This document shows positions 25,918 through 33,298 of a stretch of DNA of 42,511 bases, one piece after another. This stretch comes from Oscillospiraceae bacterium (GTDB lineage Bacteria; Bacillota; Clostridia; Oscillospirales; Ruminococcaceae): contig CAAGEZ010000015.1 of NCBI GenBank assembly GCA_900768995.1, forward strand, positions 1-42,511, read 5' to 3'. The notes beneath the pieces were generated by a model. It was given only the letters and a program-made list of their open reading frames with translations, was not told the origin of the DNA and did not search any database. Each line of letters starts with the position of its first letter. Position 1 is the stretch's first letter. Position numbers and translations under genes: made by a program.

Positions 25918-26988
25918 ATGGAAGAAAACAACTTTACATCGGGTGGGGGATACACGCCCTATCCCGCATATCAGCCCTACGGTCAGGGCGGGGGACTGCG
26001 CTTTGCCCCTGTTTCCCCCGAGGAAAAAAGAGCCATAAAGAAAAATTACAGCGGAGCATTCTGGCAGGCGGTCATTCATTCCATAGGCAGCCTTGTCCTT
26101 GCAAACATCATATTTGTTGCAATGACCCTTTCGGGCTACGAGTTCAGAGTAAATGACGAGGGCACCCAGATAATCGACACGCCTTATGCCATAGCCGCAA
26201 TGCTCCCCTCCGTAGTTTTCTGCATATCCCTGTTCCTTTTCGACAAGGGCAGCAGCAAAAACAAGCTGTCCGATTATTTCCGCTCGGACAGGATAACGGC
26301 GGGAACGGTGTTCGGATTTTTCGGCATACTGATGCTTGTTTATCCCATCTGCATAATTTTGCAGCAGATACTTCTGACAGGCTGCTTTGCGGCAGGCTTT
26401 TCACCCCTTAAAGAGGAATATCTCTCGGAAGATGACTTATCTGTGGCGTATCTTGTATGGGATTTTGTTCTCGGTTCACTGCTTGCACCTATTGGTGAGG
26501 AGCTGTTTTTCAGAGGAGTCATACTCCGCCGCCTGAGCACAGTGAGCCAGAGGTTTGCCATATTCGTTTCCGCACTCATTTTCGGAATGATGCACGGAAA
26601 TCTGCTACAGACGATTCTCGGCTTCGGCATAGGTGTGGTATTTGCGTACACAGCTGTGAAAACGGGTTCGCTGATACTGCCGATAGCAGGACACATTTTT
26701 ATAAATACCGCAGCACTTTCCACAACCGTTGTCACCTATCTTACCGATGAGGACACATCTTCCGCATACTGGCTCGGACTGCTCGGTGTATTTTTCGTTA
26801 TCGGAATGATAACCCTTGTTATCCTGCTTGTCAAAAAGAAGATATCCTTCCCCCGAAGCACCGAATATCACAGCAGGAGAACATTCCCCATAATGCTTGC
26901 CTGTGTGTCATTCTGGGTTATGACGGCGGTTTATATCATTGATATAGTTACGAAATTCGGTCCCGTTACCGACAAGCTTCTCGAATAA
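25918..26988 (+). CDS. CPBP family intramembrane metalloprotease
   Basis: A 356-aa membrane protein of the CPBP/Abi (CAAX protease-like) family. Catalytic motifs are Glu194-Glu195 with Arg199 (EELFFRG), His226 in MMHGN, and His259/Asn263 in AGHIFINTA. The first 45 residues are a Gly/Pro/Tyr-rich cytoplasmic tail. About eight membrane segments. The start is ATG 25918, with GGAG 6 nt upstream; the in-frame TTG 25906 has no SD. It is 14 bp downstream of lexA in the same transcript, which would couple its expression to murC-lexA. The substrate is unknown. Confidence 0.9.
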   Translation: MEENNFTSGGGYTPYPAYQPYGQGGGLRFAPVSPEEKRAIKKNYSGAFWQAVIHSIGSLVLANIIFVAMTLSGYEFRVNDEGTQIIDTPYAIAAMLPSVVFCISLFLFDKGSSKNKLSDYFRSDRITAGTVFGFFGILMLVYPICIILQQILLTGCFAAGFSPLKEEYLSEDDLSVAYLVWDFVLGSLLAPIGEELFFRGVILRRLSTVSQRFAIFVSALIFGMMHGNLLQTILGFGIGVVFAYTAVKTGSLILPIAGHIFINTAALSTTVVTYLTDEDTSSAYWLGLLGVFFVIGMITLVILLVKKKISFPRSTEYHSRRTFPIMLACVSFWVMTAVYIIDIVTKFGPVTDKLLE

Positions 26989-26992
26989 GTTA

Positions 26993-27021
26993 TTGACAAC
27001 CGACAAAAGGTGTGTTATAAT
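26993..27021 (+). promoter_or_regulatory. Promoter for aspS
   Basis: TTGACA (26993-26998), 17 bp, TATAAT (27016-27021): full consensus, starting 5 bp after the CPBP stop. Confidence 0.9.
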
Positions 27022-27038
27022 CAAATTTATGGAATATG

Positions 27039-27107
27039 GGCAATTTATCATAATTTGCCGAAAAGTCCGAAATGCACTTTCGGACGGGTCGTGCGTGAGT
27101 GTACGGC
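27039..27107 (+). promoter_or_regulatory. Three-hairpin leader of aspS
   Basis: Three consecutive stems lie in the about 100-nt leader: GGCAA/TTGCC (27039-27059), the perfect 8-bp GTCCGAAA/TTTCGGAC with a 5-nt loop (27065-27085), and GTCGTGC/GTACGGC with GU pairs (27088-27107). None is followed by a T run, and there is no T-box TGGNACC sequence. Possible translational control or an RNA-stability element. Confidence 0.45.
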
Positions 27108-27126
27108 TCAGAAAGGATGGTAATTA

Positions 27127-28443
27127 ATGGAGAAAATCGACGGAAAAACGCTGATCTACGAGTTTGATCTCGATGAAGCGAAAAAAAGCGAGGGCAGCGA
27201 GATCGAAATTTCTGCCTGCGTTCATAAGGTAAAGAAAATGGGCGGCTTCGCCTTTGTAATTCTCAGGACTGCAAGATATCTTATCCAGACTGTTTATTCC
27301 CCCGAGACCTGCCCCGACAGCATAGAGGGCATCAAGGAGGGCTGCTTTGTAACAGTCAAGGGTACTGTAAGAAACGATGACAGAGCCTACAACGGCATTG
27401 AGCTTTCCCTCACAGGAATCAAGCTTATCCACAAGCCTGAGTTTGATTATCCTCTCCACGTTTCCGCAAGAAAGATCGGCTGCAGCCTTGACGTTAACCT
27501 GGACAACAGAAGCGTTTCTCTCAGAAACCCTGTTGAGAGAGCCGTTTTCAAGTTCCAGGAGGGCGTTGTTTCGGGCTTCAGAGAGTTTATGATAAAGAAT
27601 AAATTCACCGAGATACACACACCAAAGATAGTTGCTCAGGGTGCTGAGGGCGGCGCAAACATCTTCCGCCTTGACTATTTCGACAAGGAAGCTTTCCTCA
27701 ACCAGTCACCCCAGTTTTACAAGCAGGCTGCTGTGGCATTCTTTGACAGAGTTTTTGAGATAGCTCCCGTTTACCGTGCAGAGCGTCACTCAACCTCCCG
27801 TCACCTTAACGAGTACATCGGTCTTGACTTTGAAATGGGCTTCATCAACGATATGTACGACGTTATGAATATGGAGACCGCAATGCTCCGCTACCTTATG
27901 GACTTCCTTAAGGAGAATTATGCTCAGGAAATAAAGATCCTCGGCGCAGATATCCCTGAGATAACCGAAATTCCTGCCGTTAAGTTCGAGGACGCAGTCA
28001 CCCTCATCAAGGGCAGCAAGGCTAAGAACAAGTTCGACCTTGAACCCGAGGACGAGGTATTCCTCTGCGACTGGGCAAAGGAAAACTACGGCACAGAGTT
28101 CATCTTCGTTACAAACTTCCCATCTTCCAAGCCTCCTTTCTATGCGATGAATGACAAGGAAGACCCCAGAACTGCCTGCAAGTTCGACCTGCTTTTCAGA
28201 GGTCTTGAAATTACCACAGGCGGTCAGCGTATCCACGATTACAACGAGCAGATCAAGAAAATAAAGGCTCAGGGTCTGAACCCCGAGGACTTCCACAGCT
28301 ATCTGGAGAGCCACAAGTACGGACTTCCTCCTCACGGCGGTCTCGGAATCGGTCTTGAGAGACTTGTTATGAAGCTTATCGGCGCTCAGAATGTCCGTCA
28401 GGCTTCTATGTTCCCCAGAGACCTCAACCGTCTCCTTCCGTAA
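27127..28443 (+). CDS. aspS: Aspartate--tRNA ligase, archaeal type (probably nondiscriminating AspRS)
   Basis: A 438-aa class IIb aminoacyl-tRNA synthetase with an N-terminal OB-fold anticodon domain (1-105) and a class II catalytic core. Motif 1 region FREFMIKNKFTEIHTPKIVAQ, the archaeal-type EGGANIFRLDYFDKEAFLNQSPQFYKQ, motif 2 YRAERHSTSRHLNE and motif 3 GGLGIGLERLVMKL are visible. At about 438 aa it lacks the GAD insertion of bacterial AspRS (about 590 aa). Such enzymes in Clostridia often charge tRNA-Asn with Asp for GatCAB transamidation. AsnRS is the main alternative, but the QSPQFYKQ and DxEMGF features favour AspRS. Confidence 0.85.
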   Translation: MEKIDGKTLIYEFDLDEAKKSEGSEIEISACVHKVKKMGGFAFVILRTARYLIQTVYSPETCPDSIEGIKEGCFVTVKGTVRNDDRAYNGIELSLTGIKLIHKPEFDYPLHVSARKIGCSLDVNLDNRSVSLRNPVERAVFKFQEGVVSGFREFMIKNKFTEIHTPKIVAQGAEGGANIFRLDYFDKEAFLNQSPQFYKQAAVAFFDRVFEIAPVYRAERHSTSRHLNEYIGLDFEMGFINDMYDVMNMETAMLRYLMDFLKENYAQEIKILGADIPEITEIPAVKFEDAVTLIKGSKAKNKFDLEPEDEVFLCDWAKENYGTEFIFVTNFPSSKPPFYAMNDKEDPRTACKFDLLFRGLEITTGGQRIHDYNEQIKKIKAQGLNPEDFHSYLESHKYGLPPHGGLGIGLERLVMKLIGAQNVRQASMFPRDLNRLLP

Positions 28444-28523
28444 GTATCTTTTGAAATATATTTTATCTGTTAATTCACAATTTTTGCTAAAATCAGCTTA
28501 AAAGTGAAAAAGATACGGCAAAA

Positions 28524-28548
28524 TGCAAGTTTATTTATGAAACTTGCA
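28524..28548 (+). other. Hairpin downstream of aspS
   Basis: TGCAAGTTT (28524-28532) pairs perfectly with AAACTTGCA (28540-28548), followed by AAAAATTTC. It may be a weak aspS terminator or a protein-binding dyad 19 bp upstream of the glnN -35. Confidence 0.4.
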
Positions 28549-28566
28549 AAAATTTCAAAAAAGTAC

Positions 28567-28595
28567 TTGACAAATCGGAATTTATGCTGTATTAT
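28567..28595 (+). promoter_or_regulatory. Promoter for glnN
   Basis: TTGACA (28567-28572), 17 bp, TATTAT (28590-28595). Confidence 0.85.
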
Positions 28596-28635
28596 AATAT
28601 TGTAATCTAAATCAAGTTAATATTTCAAAGGCAAT

Positions 28636-28689
28636 GACGCCGAGGACAGCTTACTTTATGTGGGCTGAGCTTCGGCGTCTTTTGTTTTT
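28636..28689 (+). promoter_or_regulatory. Attenuator terminator in the glnN leader
   Basis: GACGCCGA (28636-28643) pairs with TCGGCGTC (28672-28679); an inner CAGC/GCTG stem extends it. TTTTGTTTTTG follows at once. This is a complete intrinsic terminator between the glnN promoter and its SD (GGAGG at 28700-28704). Full expression therefore requires read-through. In other Clostridia, nitrogen genes are controlled by ANTAR proteins that block such terminators; that is a candidate mechanism, not shown here. Confidence 0.75.
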
Positions 28690-28711
28690 GATGAATATGG
28701 GAGGAATTTAT

Positions 28712-30817
28712 ATGTCAGAGTCAACAGTTCAGGGAATCAAGAGCGTGCCCGAGTATTTCGGCTGCAACGTATTCAACGAGGAAACAATGAAGCAGAGACT
28801 GCCTAAGAATGTTTACAAGGCACTGCTCAAAACAAAGACAATGGGAACGGCTCTCGATCCCGATGTTGCCGATGTTATCGCCGCAACTATGAAGGACTGG
28901 GCAGTGGAAAAGGGCGTTACACATTACACCCACTGGTTCCACCCTATGACAGGTCTTTCCGCTGAGAAGCACGATTCCTTTATCTCTCCTACCGATGACG
29001 GCAAGGTAATTATGGAATTTTCCGGCAAGGAGCTCATCAAGGGCGAGCCTGATGCATCTTCCTTCCCCTCCGGCGGTCTGAGAGCTACATTCGAGGCAAG
29101 AGGCTACACAGCCTGGGACCCCACCTCTCCTGCATTTATCAAGGACAGAACACTTTACATACCCACAGCATTCTGCTCCTACACAGGTGAAGTTCTCGAT
29201 AAGAAAACTCCTCTTCTCCGTTCAATGGAGGTAATTTCCGAGCAGGCTGTAAGAATCCTTAAGCTCTTCGGCTCCAAGGCTACAAGAGTTACCACAACAG
29301 TCGGCCCCGAGCAGGAATATTTCCTTGTTGACAAGAAGCTTTACGATCAGCGTAAGGACCTTATCTACACTGGCAGAACCCTTTTCGGCGCAAAGGCACC
29401 TAAGGGTCAGGAGCTTGAAGACCACTATTTCGGAAACATCAAGGAAAGAGTTCATGATTATATGACTGACCTTGATGAAGAGCTCTGGAAGCTTGGAATT
29501 TACTCCAAGACCGAGCATAACGAGGTTGCTCCCGCTCAGCACGAAATGGCTCCTATCTTTACAACATCAAACGTTGCTGCTGACCAGAATGCTCTTACAA
29601 TGGAGATAATGAAGAAAGTCGCTCTCAAGCACGGTCTTGTATGCCTCCTCCACGAGAAGCCTTTCGCAGGCGTTAACGGTTCCGGTAAGCACAACAACTG
29701 GTCCATTTCCACAAACGACGGTCAGAATCTTCTTGACCCCGGCAAGAATCCTAAGGATAATATCCAGTTCCTTACATTCCTTGCAGCTATCATCAAGTCC
29801 GTTGATGAAAATGCAGACCTTCTGAGACTTTCCGTTGCTTCCGCAGGCAACGATCACCGTCTCGGCGCAAACGAGGCACCTCCTGCAATTATGTCCATCT
29901 TCGTAGGCACAGAGCTCCAGCAGATACTTGATGCTCTGGAGACAGGCGAGATGATAAAAACCGATGCAAATGAAGAATTCGTTATCGGCGTTGAGGCTCT
30001 TCCCAACTTCCCCAAGGATACCACAGACCGCAACAGAACCTCTCCTTTCGCATTCACAGGAAATAAGTTTGAGTTCAGAAGCCTTGGTTCTTCCGAGACA
30101 ATTGCCTGCACAAACTGCATACTTAACACTATCGTTGCAAACTCTCTCAAGGAATTTGCCGACAGACTGGAAGGCGCTTCCGATTTCTCCGCAGAGCTTA
30201 ACAAGCTCCTCGTTGAGACTATCAAGAAGCACAAGAGGATCATCTTCAACGGCAACGGCTATGATGCAAGCTGGGTAGAGGAAGCTGCAAGAAGAGGACT
30301 TCCCAACTATGTTTCCACCGTTGATGCAGTTCCTCATTACACTGATGAGAAGAACGTCAAGATGTTCGAGATGTTCAAGGTATATACCAGAACAGAGCTT
30401 GAATCCAGAACCGAGATCATTCTCGAGAACTACTCCAAGGTCATCAACATCGAGGCTCTTACAATGCTTGATATGGCTAAGAAGCAGATCCTGCCCGCAG
30501 GTCTTGAATTTGCCAAGGAGCTTTGCGACAGCGTAAACTCCAAGAAGTCCGCAGGCGTATCTGCTGACCTTGAGAAGAAAATGGCTGACAAGGTATCCGC
30601 TCTCAACGCAGGAATTTCCGATGCTATCGACGACCTCGACAGCAAGCTTATCGGTGCAGGCGATGCAGGTGATGCAGAGGCTACCGCAAGATACTACAGA
30701 AACTCCGTATTCAGCGCAATGCAGAGCCTGAGAGCCGTTGCAGACGAGCTTGAGACTATCACTCCCGAGTGCATCTGGCCCTTCCCCACATACGGCGATC
30801 TTATGTTCAGAGTTTAA
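28712..30817 (+). CDS. glnN: Glutamine synthetase type III
   Basis: A 701-aa GSIII, the large dodecameric glutamine synthetase of Bacteroidetes, cyanobacteria and ruminococci, making glutamine from glutamate, ammonia and ATP. Diagnostic parts are the N-terminal VPEYFGCNVFNEETMKQRLPK, HWFHPMTGLSAEKHDSF, VGPEQEYFLVD, HNEVAPAQHEMAP (metal/glutamate site), FAGVNGSGKHNNWS and GNDHRLGANEAPPAI. The open frame begins at 28634, inside the attenuator, so the ATG at 28712 with GGAGG 7 nt upstream is the start. Unlike the nearby genes, its codons are strongly biased, as in a highly expressed gene. Followed by a terminator at 30830. Confidence 0.97.
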   Translation: MSESTVQGIKSVPEYFGCNVFNEETMKQRLPKNVYKALLKTKTMGTALDPDVADVIAATMKDWAVEKGVTHYTHWFHPMTGLSAEKHDSFISPTDDGKVIMEFSGKELIKGEPDASSFPSGGLRATFEARGYTAWDPTSPAFIKDRTLYIPTAFCSYTGEVLDKKTPLLRSMEVISEQAVRILKLFGSKATRVTTTVGPEQEYFLVDKKLYDQRKDLIYTGRTLFGAKAPKGQELEDHYFGNIKERVHDYMTDLDEELWKLGIYSKTEHNEVAPAQHEMAPIFTTSNVAADQNALTMEIMKKVALKHGLVCLLHEKPFAGVNGSGKHNNWSISTNDGQNLLDPGKNPKDNIQFLTFLAAIIKSVDENADLLRLSVASAGNDHRLGANEAPPAIMSIFVGTELQQILDALETGEMIKTDANEEFVIGVEALPNFPKDTTDRNRTSPFAFTGNKFEFRSLGSSETIACTNCILNTIVANSLKEFADRLEGASDFSAELNKLLVETIKKHKRIIFNGNGYDASWVEEAARRGLPNYVSTVDAVPHYTDEKNVKMFEMFKVYTRTELESRTEIILENYSKVINIEALTMLDMAKKQILPAGLEFAKELCDSVNSKKSAGVSADLEKKMADKVSALNAGISDAIDDLDSKLIGAGDAGDAEATARYYRNSVFSAMQSLRAVADELETITPECIWPFPTYGDLMFRV

Positions 30818-30829
30818 TAACATTGACGG

Positions 30830-30866
30830 CAGCGCAGCCATTTTTATGGATGCGCTGTTTGTTTTT
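30830..30866 (+). terminator. glnN terminator
   Basis: CAGCGCA (30830-30836) and TGCGCTG (30851-30857), with an inner CCAT/ATGG stem, followed by TTTGTTTTT. Confidence 0.88.
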
Positions 30867-30898
30867 GCACACTTCATTTGCCTGCTCCTTTTTTCTGC

Positions 30899-31021
30899 CG
30901 CATACGTCACGTATGCGATATACTCACAGGCGGGCAGGGCTTTTTCCCTGAAACCTTGTCCGCCATCTCCCTGTGTGAAAACTCCCTCAAAGCCTTGTTT
31001 TGGTTTTGGGGGAGTTTTTTT
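30899..31021 (+). ncRNA. Candidate structured RNA ending in a terminator
   Basis: Between glnN and the guaA remnant are three structures in a row: CGCATACG-TCA-CGTATGCG (30899-30917); a nested stem CACA, GGCGG, CAGGG against CCCTG, CCGCC, TGTG (30925-30975); and a terminator AAACTCCC/GGGGAGTTT with T7 (30979-31021). No ORF or clear promoter was found. It could be a small RNA or a second terminator of glnN. Confidence 0.35.
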
Positions 31022-31038
31022 GTGTACGGCAATGAAAA

Positions 31039-31070
31039 AAGCTCCTGCCGATAAATTTTGGCAGGAGCTT
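31039..31070 (-). terminator. guaA terminator
   Basis: AAGCTCCTGCC (31039-31049) pairs perfectly with GGCAGGAGCTT (31060-31070). Leftward it is followed by a T run, so it belongs to the guaA transcript. Confidence 0.85.
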
Positions 31071-31088
31071 GATTTTTATACAGTTTTA

Positions 31089-31244
31089 TTATTCCCACTC
31101 AATAGTAGCAGGGGGCTTAGTGGTGATGTCATACACAACTCTGTTGATGCTCTTGACCTCGTTAACGATCCTGTTGGAAGCTGTGGCAAGGACATCATAG
31201 GGAATGCGTGAGAACTCGGCAGTCATAAAGTCGGAGGTCTCAAC
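31089..31244 (-). pseudogene. guaA: 3' fragment of GMP synthase guaA
   Basis: Translated leftward, the last 51 codons read VETSDFMTAEFSRIPYDVL, then SNRIVNEV, RVVYDITTKPPATIEWE and stop. This is the conserved C-terminal dimerisation end of GuaA. Similarity stops abruptly upstream of VETSDF, at 31244/31245: the next in-frame codons are unrelated and reach a stop without a start. The native terminator is still in place. Either a mobile element has integrated into the 3' end of guaA, with the complete gene restored at its other end, or the gene is disrupted. Confidence 0.88.
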
Positions 31245-31427
31245 AAAAATCAGCGTGACTTTTTGTGCATAGTGAACAAAAAGTGGTTATGTACTCACTA
31301 CATAGCTATGTTGTTTTCAGTGAAGTAGGTGGCTCTGTACTCATTATATCATATGGAAAGACCACTTGCAATACTATTTTCAATTTTCAACGATATCATA
31401 ACAGCATTTTTGACGATAAAATAACTA
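31245..31427. other. Junction region beside the guaA remnant, with an inverted repeat
   Basis: No gene is seen. CTTTTTGT (31259-31266) and ACAAAAAG (31276-31283) form an inverted repeat 15 bp from the junction, followed by the palindrome ACATAGCTATGT (about 31300-31311). They may be recombinase or end-recognition sites of the inserted element. Confidence 0.35.
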
Positions 31428-31452
31428 AGCGGGCTGTAAAAACAAGCCCGCT
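31428..31452 (-). terminator. Possible terminator of the zinc-ribbon gene
   Basis: AGCGGGCT (31428-31435) pairs with AGCCCGCT (31445-31452). Leftward it is followed by TAGTTATTTT, a weak T tract. Confidence 0.5.
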
Positions 31453-31471
31453 GATGAATATATTATAACCT

Positions 31472-31807
31472 TTACCACTTATACCCACAATTCTTACAAC
31501 AGAACTGTTTGCCTATCTTGTCACTTGCCAGTCCTGCAACTCCGATGGACACGGCACGGTTTATGGTCGATATTTTCTCGACGTTTGTTGATCCACAGGT
31601 GGGACACTTGGGCTTGGGATTGGAAGCAGGCTTGGGGTGGCTTGCTTCGTAAGCTTTTACATCTTTATCGTTTGCCAATTTGACACATATCCATAAAAGA
31701 ACTGGGATAATTGCCGTCCCAATAATAGCTCCAAGTATTCCTGATATACAATACCCCATTATTCCAAAAACGATTGTTGCAATAAGCACTAAAAATAGTA
31801 ATCCCAT
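31472..31807 (-). CDS. Small membrane protein with C-terminal zinc ribbon
   Basis: A 111-aa protein. Residues 1-45 hold two hydrophobic segments (LLFLVLIATIVFGIMGYCISGILG, IIGTAIIPVLLWICVKLA), then a Pro/Lys/Ser linker, then a zinc ribbon CPTCGSTNVEKIST...CCKNCGYKW with four cysteines in CxxC pairs. Similar small proteins occur in Firmicutes prophages and conjugative elements; their function is unknown to me. The frame opens at 31843, but AAGGAGG lies just before the ATG at 31807. It has its own consensus promoter and is the first gene inside the inserted DNA. Confidence 0.75.
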   Translation of the reverse strand: MGLLFLVLIATIVFGIMGYCISGILGAIIGTAIIPVLLWICVKLANDKDVKAYEASHPKPASNPKPKCPTCGSTNVEKISTINRAVSIGVAGLASDKIGKQFCCKNCGYKW

Positions 31808-31868
31808 CAGTATCCTCCTTATATATAAACGATTAATATCCATTGGTGAATTTGACCTTTTAATAGAT

Positions 31869-31897
31869 ATTATATCATATCATTGGTAAATTGTCAA
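31869..31897 (-). promoter_or_regulatory. Promoter for the zinc-ribbon gene
   Basis: Reading leftward: TTGACA (31892-31897), 17 bp, TATAAT (31869-31874): full consensus. Confidence 0.88.
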
Positions 31898-31950
31898 TAT
31901 CTATCAAAAAATATAGTTAAAAGTTCATTTTGTAACAACAAGTTAATCTA

Positions 31951-32029
31951 TTCATAAAGGTACACCTTTGCAAACACACCAAAAGCCCTTGAAAATGCCC
32001 GTTTTGACTGTTCATAAAAGTGCAGTTTC
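31951..32029. repeat. Paired res-like repeats upstream of the recombinase
   Basis: TTCATAAAGGTACACCTTT (31951-31969) and TTCATAAAAGTGCAGTTTC (32011-32029) share a core and lie exactly 60 bp apart. The first contains the near-perfect dyad AAAGGT-AC-ACCTTT. Together with the palindrome at 32032 they could form a resolution site; this is inference from position. Confidence 0.4.
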
Positions 32030-32031
32030 AA

Positions 32032-32084
32032 TTTACGAATTATTCGTAAATTTTATTGACCTTTACGAATAAATATGCTATAAT
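32032..32084 (+). promoter_or_regulatory. Recombinase promoter with palindromic operator
   Basis: TTGACC (32056-32061), 17 bp, TATAAT (32079-32084). The dyad TTTACGAA-TTA-TTCGTAAA (32032-32050) lies just upstream of the -35, and a further TTTACGAAT half-site (32062-32070) is inside the spacer. Binding there would repress the promoter, as resolvases often do at their own res site. Confidence 0.75.
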
Positions 32085-32115
32085 ATAATCATCAAATACA
32101 ACGGAGGGAATATTG

Positions 32116-32736
32116 ATGATTTACGGATATGCAAGAGTAAGCACCGCCGACCAAAATCTTGACAGGCAGTTAGAACAGTTAAGGCAATATGTATCAGATG
32201 ACCGATACATCATCACCGACAAAGCAAGCGGCAAGGACTTCAACCGCCGTGGCTACAATACACTCGTTGGAACATCGGAGACCGCTCCCCTGCTTCACAG
32301 CGGTGACACTCTGATAATAATTTCCCTTGACCGTTTAGGCAGAAACTACACGGAAATACGGGAGCAATGGGAGCTTATAACCAAAACATTGAATGCAGAT
32401 ATCAAAGTCCTTGATATGCCGCTGCTTGATACAAGCAAAAGCAATAACAGTCTTGACGGCAGATTTATAGCCGATCTGGTGTTGCAGATACTAAGCTACA
32501 CGGCAGAAAAGGAGCGTGAAAATATCCGCAAGAGACAGCGGCAGGGCATTGACACAGCCAAAGCACAGGGCAGACATTTAGGCAGACCAAAAGCCGAGTT
32601 TCCCGACGGCTGGGAGCGGGTCTATACCGAGTGGCAAAGCGGAAATATCACCGCCACAAAAGCAATGCAGGAGCTTGATTTAAAGCGTACAACCTTCTAC
32701 AAGCTTGCAAAAGCATACAGCGAACAGAACGGGTAA
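32116..32736 (+). CDS. Small serine recombinase (resolvase/invertase family)
   Basis: A 206-aa recombinase. N-terminal catalytic domain with MIYGYARVSTADQN (catalytic Ser9), DRLGRNYTEI and the AEKERENIRKRQRQGIDTAKAQGRHLGRP hinge, followed by a short C-terminal HTH (NITATKAMQELDLKRTTFYKLAKAY). It resolves or inverts DNA between short dyad sites. ATG 32116 is preferred to the adjacent in-frame TTG 32113; GGAGG lies upstream. It is too small for a large serine integrase, so it is unlikely to be the enzyme that inserted the whole island. Confidence 0.92.
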   Translation: MIYGYARVSTADQNLDRQLEQLRQYVSDDRYIITDKASGKDFNRRGYNTLVGTSETAPLLHSGDTLIIISLDRLGRNYTEIREQWELITKTLNADIKVLDMPLLDTSKSNNSLDGRFIADLVLQILSYTAEKERENIRKRQRQGIDTAKAQGRHLGRPKAEFPDGWERVYTEWQSGNITATKAMQELDLKRTTFYKLAKAYSEQNG

Positions 32737-32808
32737 ATTATGGGGGGTGGGGTCTGAAACGGCTCACACTCCCATATTTTTTCAAATTCCGATATTGCAG
32801 TTATGAAA

Positions 32809-32864
32809 ATGGGGTCACGAATCGTTACCCCATAAAAAAGCAACCCGCTCATTTTCTGAGCAGG
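32809..32864 (-). terminator. Tandem terminators after the leftward 33.4-32.9 kb pair
   Basis: CCCGCTCA/TGAGCAGG (32844-32864), followed leftward by a TTTTTTA run, and then ATGGGGT/ACCCCAT (32809-32833) followed by TTTTC. Both face the leftward operon; 32737-32808 holds nothing else. Confidence 0.7.
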
Positions 32865-32880
32865 CTGTTATAATTATATC

Positions 32881-33279
32881 TTACCACAATGAACAGTCAT
32901 AAGCTTCTATGTTCGCATAAAGGCACAGGAGCTTGTTGCATATCGGGTCAAGGCGTTTGCAGTTACCTGCAATTTTGCTTGGCTCATCTTTAGCGAACTT
33001 TTCAAGCTCTGCAACAATTTCCGAATCGGTCTTTTTGCGGAGTGAAACGAAATAATCTGTAAGGAACATAAAAGCTTCATCGGTCTGGGCAATACCATGT
33101 CTGACGGGAATAAATATGTGCAATGCAAGTTCATCGGTGGAATATTCAAGCGACCGTCCCATAAGCTCTTTTGCAAGCTTCTGTCTGTATCTGAGTGGGA
33201 GCGAGAGCCATTCAACGCTCAGAGAGATAAGCGACGATTTTATTTCTATGTCCGCAATTCTGATTTTTACATTTTCCAT
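32881..33279 (-). CDS. Hypothetical element protein
   Basis: A 132-aa protein that I do not recognise. It is amphipathic and probably all-helical after residue 50, with strand-like MENVKIRIADIEIKSSLISLSVEWLSL at the start, a Cys-rich end (NCKRLDPICNKLLCLYANIEAYDC) and no membrane segment. AAGGA lies 11 nt before the ATG. It is 20 bp downstream of a small membrane protein gene and probably shares its transcript. A pair of terminators follows. Confidence 0.6.
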   Translation of the reverse strand: MENVKIRIADIEIKSSLISLSVEWLSLPLRYRQKLAKELMGRSLEYSTDELALHIFIPVRHGIAQTDEAFMFLTDYFVSLRKKTDSEIVAELEKFAKDEPSKIAGNCKRLDPICNKLLCLYANIEAYDCSLW

Positions 33280-33298
33280 TTATTAACAAGTCCTTCCA

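Noticed and set aside
27022..27126. T-box riboswitch ahead of aspS
   Set aside because: The leader is too short and lacks the T-box sequence, specifier loop and terminator.
29567..30910. 447-codon open frame antisense to glnN
   Set aside because: It is the mirror of a strongly codon-biased gene. It has no SD and an odd Cys/Leu-rich composition without domains.
32116..32736. The serine recombinase as the island integrase
   Set aside because: At 206 aa it lacks the large C-terminal domains of serine integrases, and integration in guaA is normally by tyrosine recombinases. None is visible in this window.
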